Source: Methanomicrobia archaeon (GTDB lineage Archaea > Halobacteriota > Syntropharchaeia > Alkanophagales > Methanospirareceae). Taken from it: a stretch of DNA of 5,161 bases. This document shows positions 1-5,161 of this stretch, piece after piece. Made by a program: the position numbers and the translations under genes. Position 1 is the stretch's first letter, and every line of letters begins with the position of its first letter. The notes beneath the pieces are model-generated. The model saw only the letters and a program-made list of their open reading frames with translations, searched no databases and was not told the origin of the DNA. The stretch spans positions 1 to 5,161 of the forward strand of contig JAFGKP010000088.1 of the NCBI GenBank assembly GCA_016928455.1. The letters are read 5' to 3'.

Positions 1-74
1 TAAAGGCCGTTTGTTAGGTCAGGAGTCTCGTAACGCTGCTTGCCCTCCTTTTTCTGGTGGTTATTCCGGGGCAC
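1..74 (-). CDS. Possible start of an unidentified gene overlapping the leuB 3' end (partial)
   Basis: A frame with a GTG at 72-74 stays open to the window edge, giving 24 codons. The peptide begins MPRNNHQKKEGKQRY and continues through a PDLTNGL stretch; it is basic and polar, and I do not recognise the family. The frame would overlap the last codons of leuB by 14 nt, which suits a translationally coupled downstream gene. Against it, no good ribosome binding site precedes the GTG. The AAGGAGG-like stretch at about 27-34 falls inside the frame and has no ATG, GTG or TTG at a useful distance after it. The frame may therefore be chance, or the true start may lie beyond the window. Confidence is low. 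Confidence 0.25.
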   Translation of the reverse strand, partial: MPRNNHQKKEGKQRYETPDLTNGL

Positions 75-1200
75 GTATCCGTTGCGCGATCGCGTCCCCG
101 ACCGCGCTCGTCTTCGAGCTGCCGCCGAGATCGTAGGTACGCACCTGACCTGCCTTCAAAACCGACTCGATCGCTGTTATCACGCGATCTGAAGCGCGTT
201 TCTCACCGATATTCGCCAGCAGCAGCGCACCGGCCCAGATCGTCGCGATCGGATTTGAAACGTTCTTGCCCTTGTACTTCGGCGCAGAGCCGTGGATCGG
301 CTCGAACATGGATACACCCTCCGGATTGATGTTCCCGCCCGGGGCGAGTCCCAGGCCGCCCTGAATCATCGCGCCCAGATCAGTAATGATATCGCCAAAC
401 ATGTTCGGCGCGACCACAACATCATACCATTCGGGATTCTTCACGAACCACATGGTGATCGCATCCACGAAATTGAACTCGGTCTGGACATCCGGATAAG
501 CCTTCGCGACCTCCGTAAAAACCTCGCGCCAGAACCCGTAGCAGTGCGTCAGTACGTTCGCCTTGTCCACGCTCGTTAGCTTCTTCTCACGCTCCATCGC
601 GAGCTCGAAGGCGTACCGCATCACGCGCTCGCAGCCCTTACGCGAGAGCACACCGATCTGGTAAGCGAGCTCATCCGCATCAGTCTCGATATCCAGCTCG
701 AACTTGACCTGATAGAGCGACCGCAGAATCTCCAGCGTGTTCTTCGTGCTGCCTGCGCCCGTGCCCGTGACGCGGCCGCCGATACCGATGTAAAAATCCT
801 CCGTGTTCTCGCGCACCACACTGATATCAATATCCGCGGGCCCTTTGCCCGCTAGCGGCGTACGCACACCCTCGAGAAGCTTCACCGGTCGCAGATTGAT
901 GTACTGATCGAAGTAGAACCGGAGTGCAAGCAGTATCCCTTGCTCCAGGACGCCAGGCGCCAGACGGGGATCACCAATACATCCGAAATAGATCGCCGCG
1001 CACCCTGCCACCTCCTTCAAGGTCGCCTCACTCAGCAACTCCCCGGTCGCCAGGAAATGATCCGCACCCTGCGGATACTCAATCCAATCAAGCTCAAAGC
1101 CCTCAGGCTCGGACACCGCCTCGAGCACCTTGATGCCCTCATCTATGATCTCGGGCCCGATGCCATCACCACGCAGTACTGCTATCTTATAGCTCCTCAT
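61..1200 (-). CDS. leuB: 3-isopropylmalate dehydrogenase (isocitrate/isopropylmalate dehydrogenase family)
   Basis: A 379-residue cytosolic enzyme expected to oxidise and decarboxylate 3-isopropylmalate to 2-oxoisocaproate, the third dedicated step of leucine synthesis. Visible family features: an N-terminal GDGIGPE motif (residues 11-17), the LEQGILLALRFYFDQ helix (85-99), NLRP (102-105), VRENTE (129-134), VDKANV (211-216), GDIITDLGAM (269-278) and HGSAPKY (303-309). By family analogy the substrate-binding arginines are R94, R104 and R130, the catalytic pair is Y137 and K213, and the metal ligands are D246, D270 and D274. All are present, so the enzyme looks active. I chose the ATG at 1198-1200 because the protein then begins MRSYKIAVL, as usual for the family, and GAAGG (1206-1210) lies 5 nt upstream; a GTG at 1210-1212 would add four residues. 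The protein is longer than the roughly 330-residue LeuB of many archaea, and it has Lys308-Tyr309 at the cofactor-specificity site. Alternatives are an isocitrate, homoisocitrate or tartrate-type dehydrogenase; the leuA neighbour favours LeuB. Confidence 0.85.
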   Translation of the reverse strand: MRSYKIAVLRGDGIGPEIIDEGIKVLEAVSEPEGFELDWIEYPQGADHFLATGELLSEATLKEVAGCAAIYFGCIGDPRLAPGVLEQGILLALRFYFDQYINLRPVKLLEGVRTPLAGKGPADIDISVVRENTEDFYIGIGGRVTGTGAGSTKNTLEILRSLYQVKFELDIETDADELAYQIGVLSRKGCERVMRYAFELAMEREKKLTSVDKANVLTHCYGFWREVFTEVAKAYPDVQTEFNFVDAITMWFVKNPEWYDVVVAPNMFGDIITDLGAMIQGGLGLAPGGNINPEGVSMFEPIHGSAPKYKGKNVSNPIATIWAGALLLANIGEKRASDRVITAIESVLKAGQVRTYDLGGSSKTSAVGDAIAQRIRAPE

Positions 1201-1407
1201 GTTCGCCTTCACGCTCTTTTCTAATCTTACCTACCGTTCTCACAACGGGGTCTACGTACGCTACACTACACGTTCACCACCGAGTCGAACGAGTGCGAGA
1301 GCAGAATCGTGATCGCCTGCTTCGCTAACCTAAACTAAACGGCTTGCAGAGATAAAAATCCTGAGTCCCGGGGCTTGAGCTGCACAGGTTACCGAAGGGA
1401 AAATCCA
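1201..1407 (-). other. leuA-leuB spacer with no complete gene
   Basis: About 200 nt separate the leuA stop from the leuB start, unusually roomy for two same-strand genes of one pathway. No frame in it has both a start codon and a useful length. It holds a candidate TATA-like element (1351-1360), a 22-codon open stretch with coding-like third positions (1269-1334), and a small perfect inverted repeat CCGTT-5 nt-AACGG (1234-1248) that could form a hairpin in the leader. No strong oligo-T terminator is visible on the minus strand after leuA. Whether leuB has its own promoter or is read through from leuA cannot be settled here. Confidence 0.5.
1351..1360 (-). promoter_or_regulatory. Candidate TATA-like box for leuB
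   Basis: On the minus strand this reads GATTTTTATC, an A+T-rich block within a G+C-richer spacer. A start site about 25 nt downstream would fall near 1330 and give a leader of roughly 130 nt, long for archaea. This is a sequence-look call only, and read-through from leuA is an equal alternative. Confidence 0.25.
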
Positions 1408-2937
1408 CTAGCCCTGCAACAGCCGGTTTACTGCGTTGACATACGCCTCAATGGAGGCCATCACGATATCATCTCGTGCCCCGCGTGCAGTCACCATCCG
1501 ATCGCCCTTCTTGACGCCCACAATGACCTCTGCGAGCGCATTCGAGCCGCCGGTGATCGCCTCAATCCTGAAATCCTTCAGCTCGATGCAGCCCCCGATC
1601 TCGTCGCCAATTACCTCCTGCACGGCCTTCAACGCGGCATCCACGGGCCCCACACCCATCTGCGCGCTGCAGCACTCCTTGCCCCGCACGATCGCCTTCA
1701 ACGACGCCGTCGGTATCAGATTGTTCCCGGTCATCACCGAGAGCTCTTTGAGCTCCACCACGCGCTCGTGCTTCGAGACCTCGCCGGTTACCACTTCCGC
1801 GATCGTGAAGAGGTCATCGTCCGTGACCTTCTTGCCACCCGCACTCAGCTCCTTTACCCGCTCCAGGATCTCGTCCACCTGCTCCCGCGGCAGGAACATC
1901 CCGATCTCCGACAACTTCTTCTCCACCGAATGCCGACCGGTATGTTTACCGAGCACAATCCGCCGTCGGTGTCCCACCATCTCCGGCGTCATAATGCCCG
2001 GCTCAAAGGTCTCGCTCTTCTCGATCACACCGTGCGCGTGGATGCCCGATTCGTGCGAGAATGCATTCTCACCCACGATCGGCTTCGTTATCGGGATCTG
2101 AACGCCAGAGAACCGCTCAACCATCTTCGCCGTCTCGAAGAGATACGCCGTCTTGATGTTCGTACTGAGTCCGTAGATCGCGCTCAGGCTCATGACGGTC
2201 TCCACGAGATCCGCATTGCCCGCACGCTCGCCCAAACCGTTCATCGAAACCTGCACCTGCGACGCACCAGCCTTCACGGCCGCCAGACTGTTCGCCACGC
2301 CGAGCCCGAAATCGTTATGGCAGTGGATGCTGATCGGCACGCGGACCGCGCGATAAATCGCGCCCACCAGCTCATAGATCGCGAACGGCTCGCTCACACC
2401 GACGGTATCAGGGACATTGAGAATGTCTGCACCGGCCGCTTCCGCGGTCTTGAAGAGCTCGAGGAGATACTCCAGGTCTGTACGCGTCGCGTCCATCGCG
2501 GAGAACATACAGGCGAAGCCGTGCTCCTTCACATACTTCGTCATCGCATACGTCTGCTCCTTCACCGCTTCCTCGCTCATATGCGTGGTATGATCGCGCT
2601 GTATCCGCGACGAAGGCACGAAGATGTGGATCAGATCAACCTCACAATCGATGCACGCGTCAATATCCTGCGTGAGGACGCGCGCGAGTCCGCAGACACG
2701 AGCAGACAGACCCTCCGATGCGATCGACTGCACGATCGCCTTCTCCTCCTTCGAGGCTATCGGATAGCCCGCCTCGATGACGTCCACGCCAAGCTTGTCC
2801 AGCTGCCGCGCGATCGTACGCTTCTGCTCGAGCGAGAACGAAATGCCCGGCGTCTGCTCACCATCTCTCAGGGTCGTATCGAAGATCTCTATCGTTCGAC
2901 TTGTTCCATGCGCACTATCACGTTCTCTTTCGCTCAT
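1408..2937 (-). CDS. leuA: 2-isopropylmalate synthase with C-terminal regulatory domain
   Basis: A 509-residue enzyme expected to condense acetyl-CoA with 2-oxoisovalerate into 2-isopropylmalate, the entry step of leucine synthesis. The N-terminal TIM barrel (about 16-280) starts with the signature DTTLRDGEQTPG (20-31), in which R24 and D25 are catalytic/metal residues. The metal-binding HCHND lies at 205-209 (H205, H207), followed by NGLGERAGN (233-241). The linker subdomain carries SHESGIHAHG (294-303), with H300 at the family's catalytic histidine position, and LGKHTGRHS (329-337). The C-terminal LeuA dimer/regulatory domain runs from about 390 and includes GVGPVDAALKAV (428-439). Its presence argues against AksA (homocitrate synthase), which lacks it. 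EAGYP (55-59) and GLGVANSLAAV (211-221) look more like LeuA than citramalate synthase CimA, which I keep as the alternative. I chose the ATG at 2935-2937: the frame stays open back to a TTG at 2988, but those 17 extra residues (Arg/Gln/Glu-rich) are not family-like and the TTG lies too close to the promoter. Confidence 0.88.
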   Translation of the reverse strand: MSERERDSAHGTSRTIEIFDTTLRDGEQTPGISFSLEQKRTIARQLDKLGVDVIEAGYPIASKEEKAIVQSIASEGLSARVCGLARVLTQDIDACIDCEVDLIHIFVPSSRIQRDHTTHMSEEAVKEQTYAMTKYVKEHGFACMFSAMDATRTDLEYLLELFKTAEAAGADILNVPDTVGVSEPFAIYELVGAIYRAVRVPISIHCHNDFGLGVANSLAAVKAGASQVQVSMNGLGERAGNADLVETVMSLSAIYGLSTNIKTAYLFETAKMVERFSGVQIPITKPIVGENAFSHESGIHAHGVIEKSETFEPGIMTPEMVGHRRRIVLGKHTGRHSVEKKLSEIGMFLPREQVDEILERVKELSAGGKKVTDDDLFTIAEVVTGEVSKHERVVELKELSVMTGNNLIPTASLKAIVRGKECCSAQMGVGPVDAALKAVQEVIGDEIGGCIELKDFRIEAITGGSNALAEVIVGVKKGDRMVTARGARDDIVMASIEAYVNAVNRLLQG

Positions 2938-2952
2938 CCTGTTCTTTCTTAT

Positions 2953-2957
2953 CCTCC
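2953..2957 (-). promoter_or_regulatory. Possible ribosome binding site of leuA
   Basis: GGAGG on the minus strand lies 15 nt before the chosen ATG of leuA. The spacing is longer than the usual 5-10 nt, so it may be weak. No other start codon in the leuA frame lies between the two. Confidence 0.4.
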
Positions 2958-2996
2958 AGTCCTGCTCTCTCTGCTCACGAGCCCGCAAAAGATCTG

Positions 2997-3009
2997 GGTA
3001 TAATTAAAG
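2997..3009 (-). promoter_or_regulatory. Candidate archaeal TATA box of leuA
   Basis: The minus strand reads CTTTAATTATACC within the most A+T-rich part of the window. Transcription starting about 25 nt downstream would begin near 2977, giving a leader of roughly 40 nt before the ATG at 2937. A TTG start at 2988 would lie upstream of that start site, which supports the shorter protein. The box sits back-to-back with the promoter of the plus-strand gene. Confidence 0.45.
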
Positions 3010-3019
3010 ATAATCTACC

Positions 3020-3029
3020 GCATATATTA
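3020..3029 (+). promoter_or_regulatory. Candidate archaeal TATA box of the DUF2124-like gene
   Basis: GCATATATTA on the plus strand sits about 25 nt before position 3050, which would give a short leader of 25-30 nt containing the GAGGAGG ribosome binding site. A second TATA-like block, GGTATAAAG (3031-3039), is an alternative but would start transcription at or beyond the ribosome binding site. The two divergent promoters are only about 20 nt apart, so a regulator bound here could affect both genes. Confidence 0.45.
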
Positions 3030-3057
3030 AGGTATAAAGGAGCGAATGAAGCGAATA

Positions 3058-3064
3058 GAGGAGG
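3058..3064 (+). promoter_or_regulatory. Ribosome binding site of the DUF2124-like gene
   Basis: GAGGAGG lies 12 nt upstream of the ATG at 3077. It matches the archaeal 16S tail well, though the spacing is slightly long. No in-frame alternative start lies closer. The ATG at 3046 lies upstream of the motif and in another frame, so the motif supports 3077. Confidence 0.6.
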
Positions 3065-3076
3065 ACTGTTGCGAAG

Positions 3077-3550
3077 ATGGAGAAGAAGAGTGGAATAGTA
3101 GGTTTTACCGGTGCCTTTCGGGAGCAAATAGGCACCGTCAAAGCGGGTGCGAAGGTGGTCTTTACCGGCTCGGTTGCGGTATGCACGCCATTTATCGAAT
3201 TGCTCGCGTATACCGTCCGGGACAAGGGCTTTGAGATGAGCTATGTGCCTACGGCGGACGCGAAAGAAGCACGGAAGATCTCAGAGATCCCGAAGGTGGG
3301 TTTCAGCGTGCTCGATGTGCATGCCGACCCCGACAACCCGGATGTGGTGGTGGTGCTCGGCGGTTTGGCGATGCCGAAGTTCGGCTGCGCACCCGAGGCG
3401 GTTACGAAGATGATCGCGGAACTCTCCGGCGACGTGAAGCCGAAGATCATCGGTGTTAGCTTCATGAACATCTTCGAACGCGCCGGCTGGGACAAGCAGA
3501 TACCCTTCGATGTCGTCATCGATACCACCATGGAGAGCGTGGTGAAGTGA
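3077..3550 (+). CDS. DUF2124-like archaeal protein of unknown function
   Basis: A 157-residue soluble protein with no signal peptide or membrane segment. I place it in DUF2124 by its look: the conserved-seeming blocks are FTGSVAVCTPF (29-39), a long hydrophobic strand followed by GGLAMPKFGC (91-104), and GVSFMNIFERAGW (126-138). The alternation of beta-like stretches (26-34, 90-95, 123-129, 143-149) with helices suggests an alpha/beta fold of Rossmann or flavodoxin type, and the glycine turns after strands could bind a nucleotide or cofactor; this is inference. Two cysteines, C36 and C104, both sit in conserved-looking loops after hydrophobic strands and are candidates for metal, Fe-S or redox chemistry. 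The family is known to me mainly from methanogen-type archaea and has no established function. The gene is transcribed away from leuA from a shared intergenic region and has no same-strand partner here. It has a good ribosome binding site, and its length is full. Confidence 0.75.
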   Translation: MEKKSGIVGFTGAFREQIGTVKAGAKVVFTGSVAVCTPFIELLAYTVRDKGFEMSYVPTADAKEARKISEIPKVGFSVLDVHADPDNPDVVVVLGGLAMPKFGCAPEAVTKMIAELSGDVKPKIIGVSFMNIFERAGWDKQIPFDVVIDTTMESVVK

Positions 3551-3629
3551 AGTTAGTTAAGTAGTTACGTAGCTGGTAGTGCGTACTCACTCACGGGTAG
3601 CGAGAAGCGCGAGAGAAGCCTAACCTGCA

Positions 3630-3702
3630 TGCGCCGACCGGGATTTGGACCCGGGTTATAGGCTTGGCAAGCCTATGTGATACCAAGCTACACTACCGGC
3701 GC
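3630..3702 (-). tRNA. tRNA-Gly (anticodon GCC)
   Basis: A full 73-nt cloverleaf on the minus strand. The acceptor stem GCGCCGG (3702-3696) pairs with TCGGCGC (3637-3631), with one G-U at 7-66. The D arm begins GTGT and ends ATCAC, with GG in the loop. The anticodon stem TAGGC/GCCTA encloses the loop TTGCCAA, whose GCC anticodon reads GGC and GGU. The variable loop is 4 nt, and the T stem is CCGGG/CCCGG. The discriminator is A and no CCA is encoded. There is no intron. The T-loop reads TCCAAAT, with C instead of T at position 55 (plus-strand 3648). The gene follows the beta-CASP RNase gene on the same strand; no clear terminator follows it. Confidence 0.95.
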
Positions 3703-3726
3703 TCGTTCTTTTCGGTTCTTTATTTT

Positions 3727-3746
3727 CTGTACTGTACTGTACTGTA
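3727..3746. repeat. Tandem pentanucleotide repeat (CTGTA)4
   Basis: Four perfect head-to-tail copies of CTGTA (TACAG on the other strand), followed at once by GTAC. The array fills much of the 51-nt gap between the 3' end of the beta-CASP RNase gene and the 5' end of tRNA-Gly. On the minus strand it lies directly upstream of an A+T-rich block (3718-3727, GAAAATAAAG). That block could be a tRNA TATA box, although its centre is only about 20 nt from the mature 5' end. Confidence 0.85.
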
Positions 3747-3753
3747 GTACCCC

Positions 3754-5019
3754 TCACTCAATGATAAATTCTTCACCGTTCTGCGGTGAGATCGCCTCGC
3801 AGTTGTAGTTCTCGCGCGCCCACGCAGCGAACTCATTGGTATGCTCGCCGTGGACCGTGAAGACCACTTCCGTGCCGTTCCTGCAGAAGCGTGAGATCAA
3901 CTTCTTCAACTCCGTATCGCCCGCATGTGCAGAGAAGTCGTATTGCTCGACCCGCGCTGTTACCCGCACCAGCTCGCCCTCGGTTTCGACATGCCCTTCA
4001 TCCAGCAAGCGCCGCCCGTTGGTGCCCTCGATCTGATAGCCGGTGAGCAGCACCTTGCTCCGAGGATCATCATGTATCTGCTTCAGATAGTAGAGCACGG
4101 GTCCGCCGTTGAGCATGCCCGCCGTCGTTACAATGATCGAAGGCTCGGCGAGGGCTCTCTTACGCCGGCGCGTGTTCACGAACTGCGCATCGGCAAACGC
4201 GTTATTCAGCGCTTCCGCGTCCTTCACGAACGACGGATGGTTCTTGAAGAGCTTGAAGACGCTGAGCCCCATACCATCAATGTACGGCGTCAGGCCATAC
4301 GAATGGAGAATCATCACGATCTCCTGCGTACGACCGATCGCGAAGCAGGGCACAATGGCGTTTCCACCGGCGTTCAAGGTCTCAGTGATCGAATCAATGA
4401 ATGCTCGCTCGAGCTCCTTACGGTCTCGATGATCCCGGTCGTAATAGGTGCTCTCGATGAGCAGAATATCGGCACGCGGGAAGGCATTTGGATACGCGCA
4501 TTCCATCAACCGGCTGGGCCCCATCTTTATATCGCCCGTATAAAAGAGGCTGATGTCCTCGCTCTCTTTGCGCAGGTACACTGCCGAGCTCCCCGGTATA
4601 TGCCCGGCGTTGTGCAGCTCAAACTCATAATCAGCGCCGTTTAACGGACGACGCGCGCCATAAGCCACCAGGTGCGTGTGCTCGTCCAGTTGCCTGATAT
4701 CCTCTTCTCCGAAGAAGACAAAGCCCTGCTCCTTACCCACCTTTATGGTATCCCGAGCCATGAGCTGGGTCAAATCCCGCGTGACCGGCGTCATGAAAAC
4801 CTCAGGCCGCCGCCCGCGGTTCATCAAGCTGGGCACCATCCCCGAGTGGTCGAGATGCGCATGGGAGAGAATAACGGTACGGGGTGCGATGGAGCTGCTC
4901 AAAAGCGGTATCTCCGGCGGATCTGAGGGCCGCAGCCCATAGTCTATGAGGATCTTGTCATCCACCAGGATGGCTGACCGTCCGATCTCGTTACATCCGC
5001 CGAGGAATTTCAGCTTCAT
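3754..5019 (-). CDS. Archaeal CPSF2-type beta-CASP ribonuclease (metallo-beta-lactamase fold)
   Basis: A 421-residue cytosolic Zn-dependent nuclease of the family that includes aCPSF2, aCPSF1, RNase J and eukaryotic CPSF73, expected to act in RNA 3'-end processing or decay. The metallo-beta-lactamase motifs are complete: motif 1 D26 (ILIDYG), motif 2 HAHLDH (53-58), motif 3 H140 (AGHIPGSS) and motif 4 D163 (YTGD). The beta-CASP motifs are also present: A, E189 (LLIEST); B, H365 (DFSAHAG); C, H390 (TVHGE). The protein starts directly at the lactamase fold (MKLKFLGGCNEIGRSAIL), so it lacks the N-terminal KH domains of aCPSF1, and its length fits the KH-free aCPSF2 group. An archaeal RNase J is the main alternative. 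Its ATG lies 7 nt after the rps3ae stop with no clear ribosome binding site, which suggests co-transcription and possibly coupled translation. The gene ends 51 nt before tRNA-Gly. Confidence 0.88.
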   Translation of the reverse strand: MKLKFLGGCNEIGRSAILVDDKILIDYGLRPSDPPEIPLLSSSIAPRTVILSHAHLDHSGMVPSLMNRGRRPEVFMTPVTRDLTQLMARDTIKVGKEQGFVFFGEEDIRQLDEHTHLVAYGARRPLNGADYEFELHNAGHIPGSSAVYLRKESEDISLFYTGDIKMGPSRLMECAYPNAFPRADILLIESTYYDRDHRDRKELERAFIDSITETLNAGGNAIVPCFAIGRTQEIVMILHSYGLTPYIDGMGLSVFKLFKNHPSFVKDAEALNNAFADAQFVNTRRRKRALAEPSIIVTTAGMLNGGPVLYYLKQIHDDPRSKVLLTGYQIEGTNGRRLLDEGHVETEGELVRVTARVEQYDFSAHAGDTELKKLISRFCRNGTEVVFTVHGEHTNEFAAWARENYNCEAISPQNGEEFIIE

Positions 5020-5026
5020 GCTACGC

Positions 5027-5161
5027 CTACGATTCTATGGCGCGAAGCGGAGCAAGTTCCCTCTCGGTCTTTGTGATTTCTACCCGTCGCACGGGATAAA
5101 TCTTCTTGGCCACTTTATAGATGTCCGAGGAGAGTTTCCCGAGGATGATCTCCTGCAGATA
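5027..5161 (-). CDS. rps3ae: Small-subunit ribosomal protein S3Ae (eS1), C-terminal part
   Basis: Only the last 44 codons are in the window; the 5' part lies beyond 5161. The peptide contains QEIILGKLSSDIYKVAKK followed by IYPVRRVEI, which I recognise as the C-terminal end of the archaeal/eukaryotic ribosomal protein S3Ae (eS1), a component of the 30S platform. After the usual RVEI ending there is a short polar tail of about 15 residues ending in AIES and a TAG stop at 5027-5029. The next gene on the same strand starts 7 nt later, so the two probably share a transcript. The identification rests on a short piece, but the motif is distinctive. Confidence 0.82.
   Translation of the reverse strand, partial: YLQEIILGKLSSDIYKVAKKIYPVRRVEITKTERELAPLRAIES

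Noticed and set aside
1234..1248. CCGTT-5 nt-AACGG hairpin before leuB, considered as an attenuator or riboswitch
   Set aside because: Five base pairs alone are within chance expectation, and no leucine-rich leader peptide with a start codon or known riboswitch core is present.
2938..2988. N-terminal extension of LeuA to a TTG at 2988
   Set aside because: The added residues are low-complexity Arg/Gln/Glu, a rare start codon would be needed, and the likely promoter at 2997-3009 places the transcript start downstream of it.
1375..3003. A 542-codon open frame on the plus strand opposite leuA
   Set aside because: It is antisense to a gene with full LeuA motifs. Its product is rich in Arg, His and Leu with no recognisable domain, which is typical of the mirror frame of a G+C-rich gene.
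3046..3234. A plus-strand frame starting at ATG 3046, overlapping the DUF2124-like gene
   Set aside because: It uses another frame from the family-like protein, has no ribosome binding site before it, and its product has no recognisable features.
3578..3591. Imperfect inverted repeat AGTG-C-GTAC-T-CACT downstream of the DUF2124-like gene, considered as a terminator
   Set aside because: The stem is short, has a mismatch and lacks a following T-run on either strand.
3630..3702. tRNA-Gly 3' end as an integration (att) site
   Set aside because: No integrase gene and no repeat of the tRNA 3' end were seen in the window; the flanking genes are housekeeping.
3925..4644. A 239-codon open frame on the plus strand opposite the beta-CASP RNase
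   Set aside because: It is antisense to a gene with all catalytic motifs intact; composition and lack of motifs mark it as a shadow.

Overview
The window reads as an ordinary stretch of an archaeal chromosome, most likely from a methanogen-related euryarchaeal lineage (methanogens, ANME-type archaea or close relatives). The evidence is a C-terminal piece of ribosomal protein S3Ae (an archaeal/eukaryotic protein), an archaeal CPSF-type beta-CASP ribonuclease, a DUF2124-like protein (a family I know mainly from methanogen-type archaea), a tRNA-Gly with no encoded CCA, and TATA-like A+T-rich promoters rather than -35/-10 boxes. Coding sequence is moderately G+C-rich, with many codons ending in G or C. 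The exact taxon cannot be set from this sequence alone.

Layout. Positions 1-3000, minus strand: leuA (2-isopropylmalate synthase, 1408-2937) lies upstream of a leuB-type dehydrogenase (61-1200), with a spacer of about 200 nt between them. A possible further gene overlaps the leuB 3' end and leaves the window at position 1. Positions 2938-3076 form a divergent promoter region. Positions 3077-3550, plus strand: a small protein of unknown function, DUF2124-like. Positions 3630-5161, minus strand: rps3ae (only its 3' end is present), then the beta-CASP RNase after 7 nt, then a tandem pentanucleotide repeat, then tRNA-Gly(GCC).

Function. LeuA and LeuB would catalyse the first and third dedicated steps of leucine synthesis. 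The isomerase LeuCD, which acts between them, is not in the window. LeuA keeps its C-terminal regulatory domain, so leucine feedback is expected. LeuB is longer than the compact archaeal form and carries a Lys-Tyr pair where NAD-type IPMDHs have Asp-Ile, so its cofactor and family history deserve a check. The right-hand block joins translation (S3Ae, tRNA-Gly) with RNA processing or decay (beta-CASP nuclease).

I do not see a mobile element, CRISPR array, defence island or obviously new multi-gene system. The best leads are the DUF2124-like protein, the LeuB cofactor signature, a C at position 55 of the tRNA-Gly T-loop, the (CTGTA)4 repeat beside that tRNA, and a short coding-like remnant in the leuA-leuB spacer.
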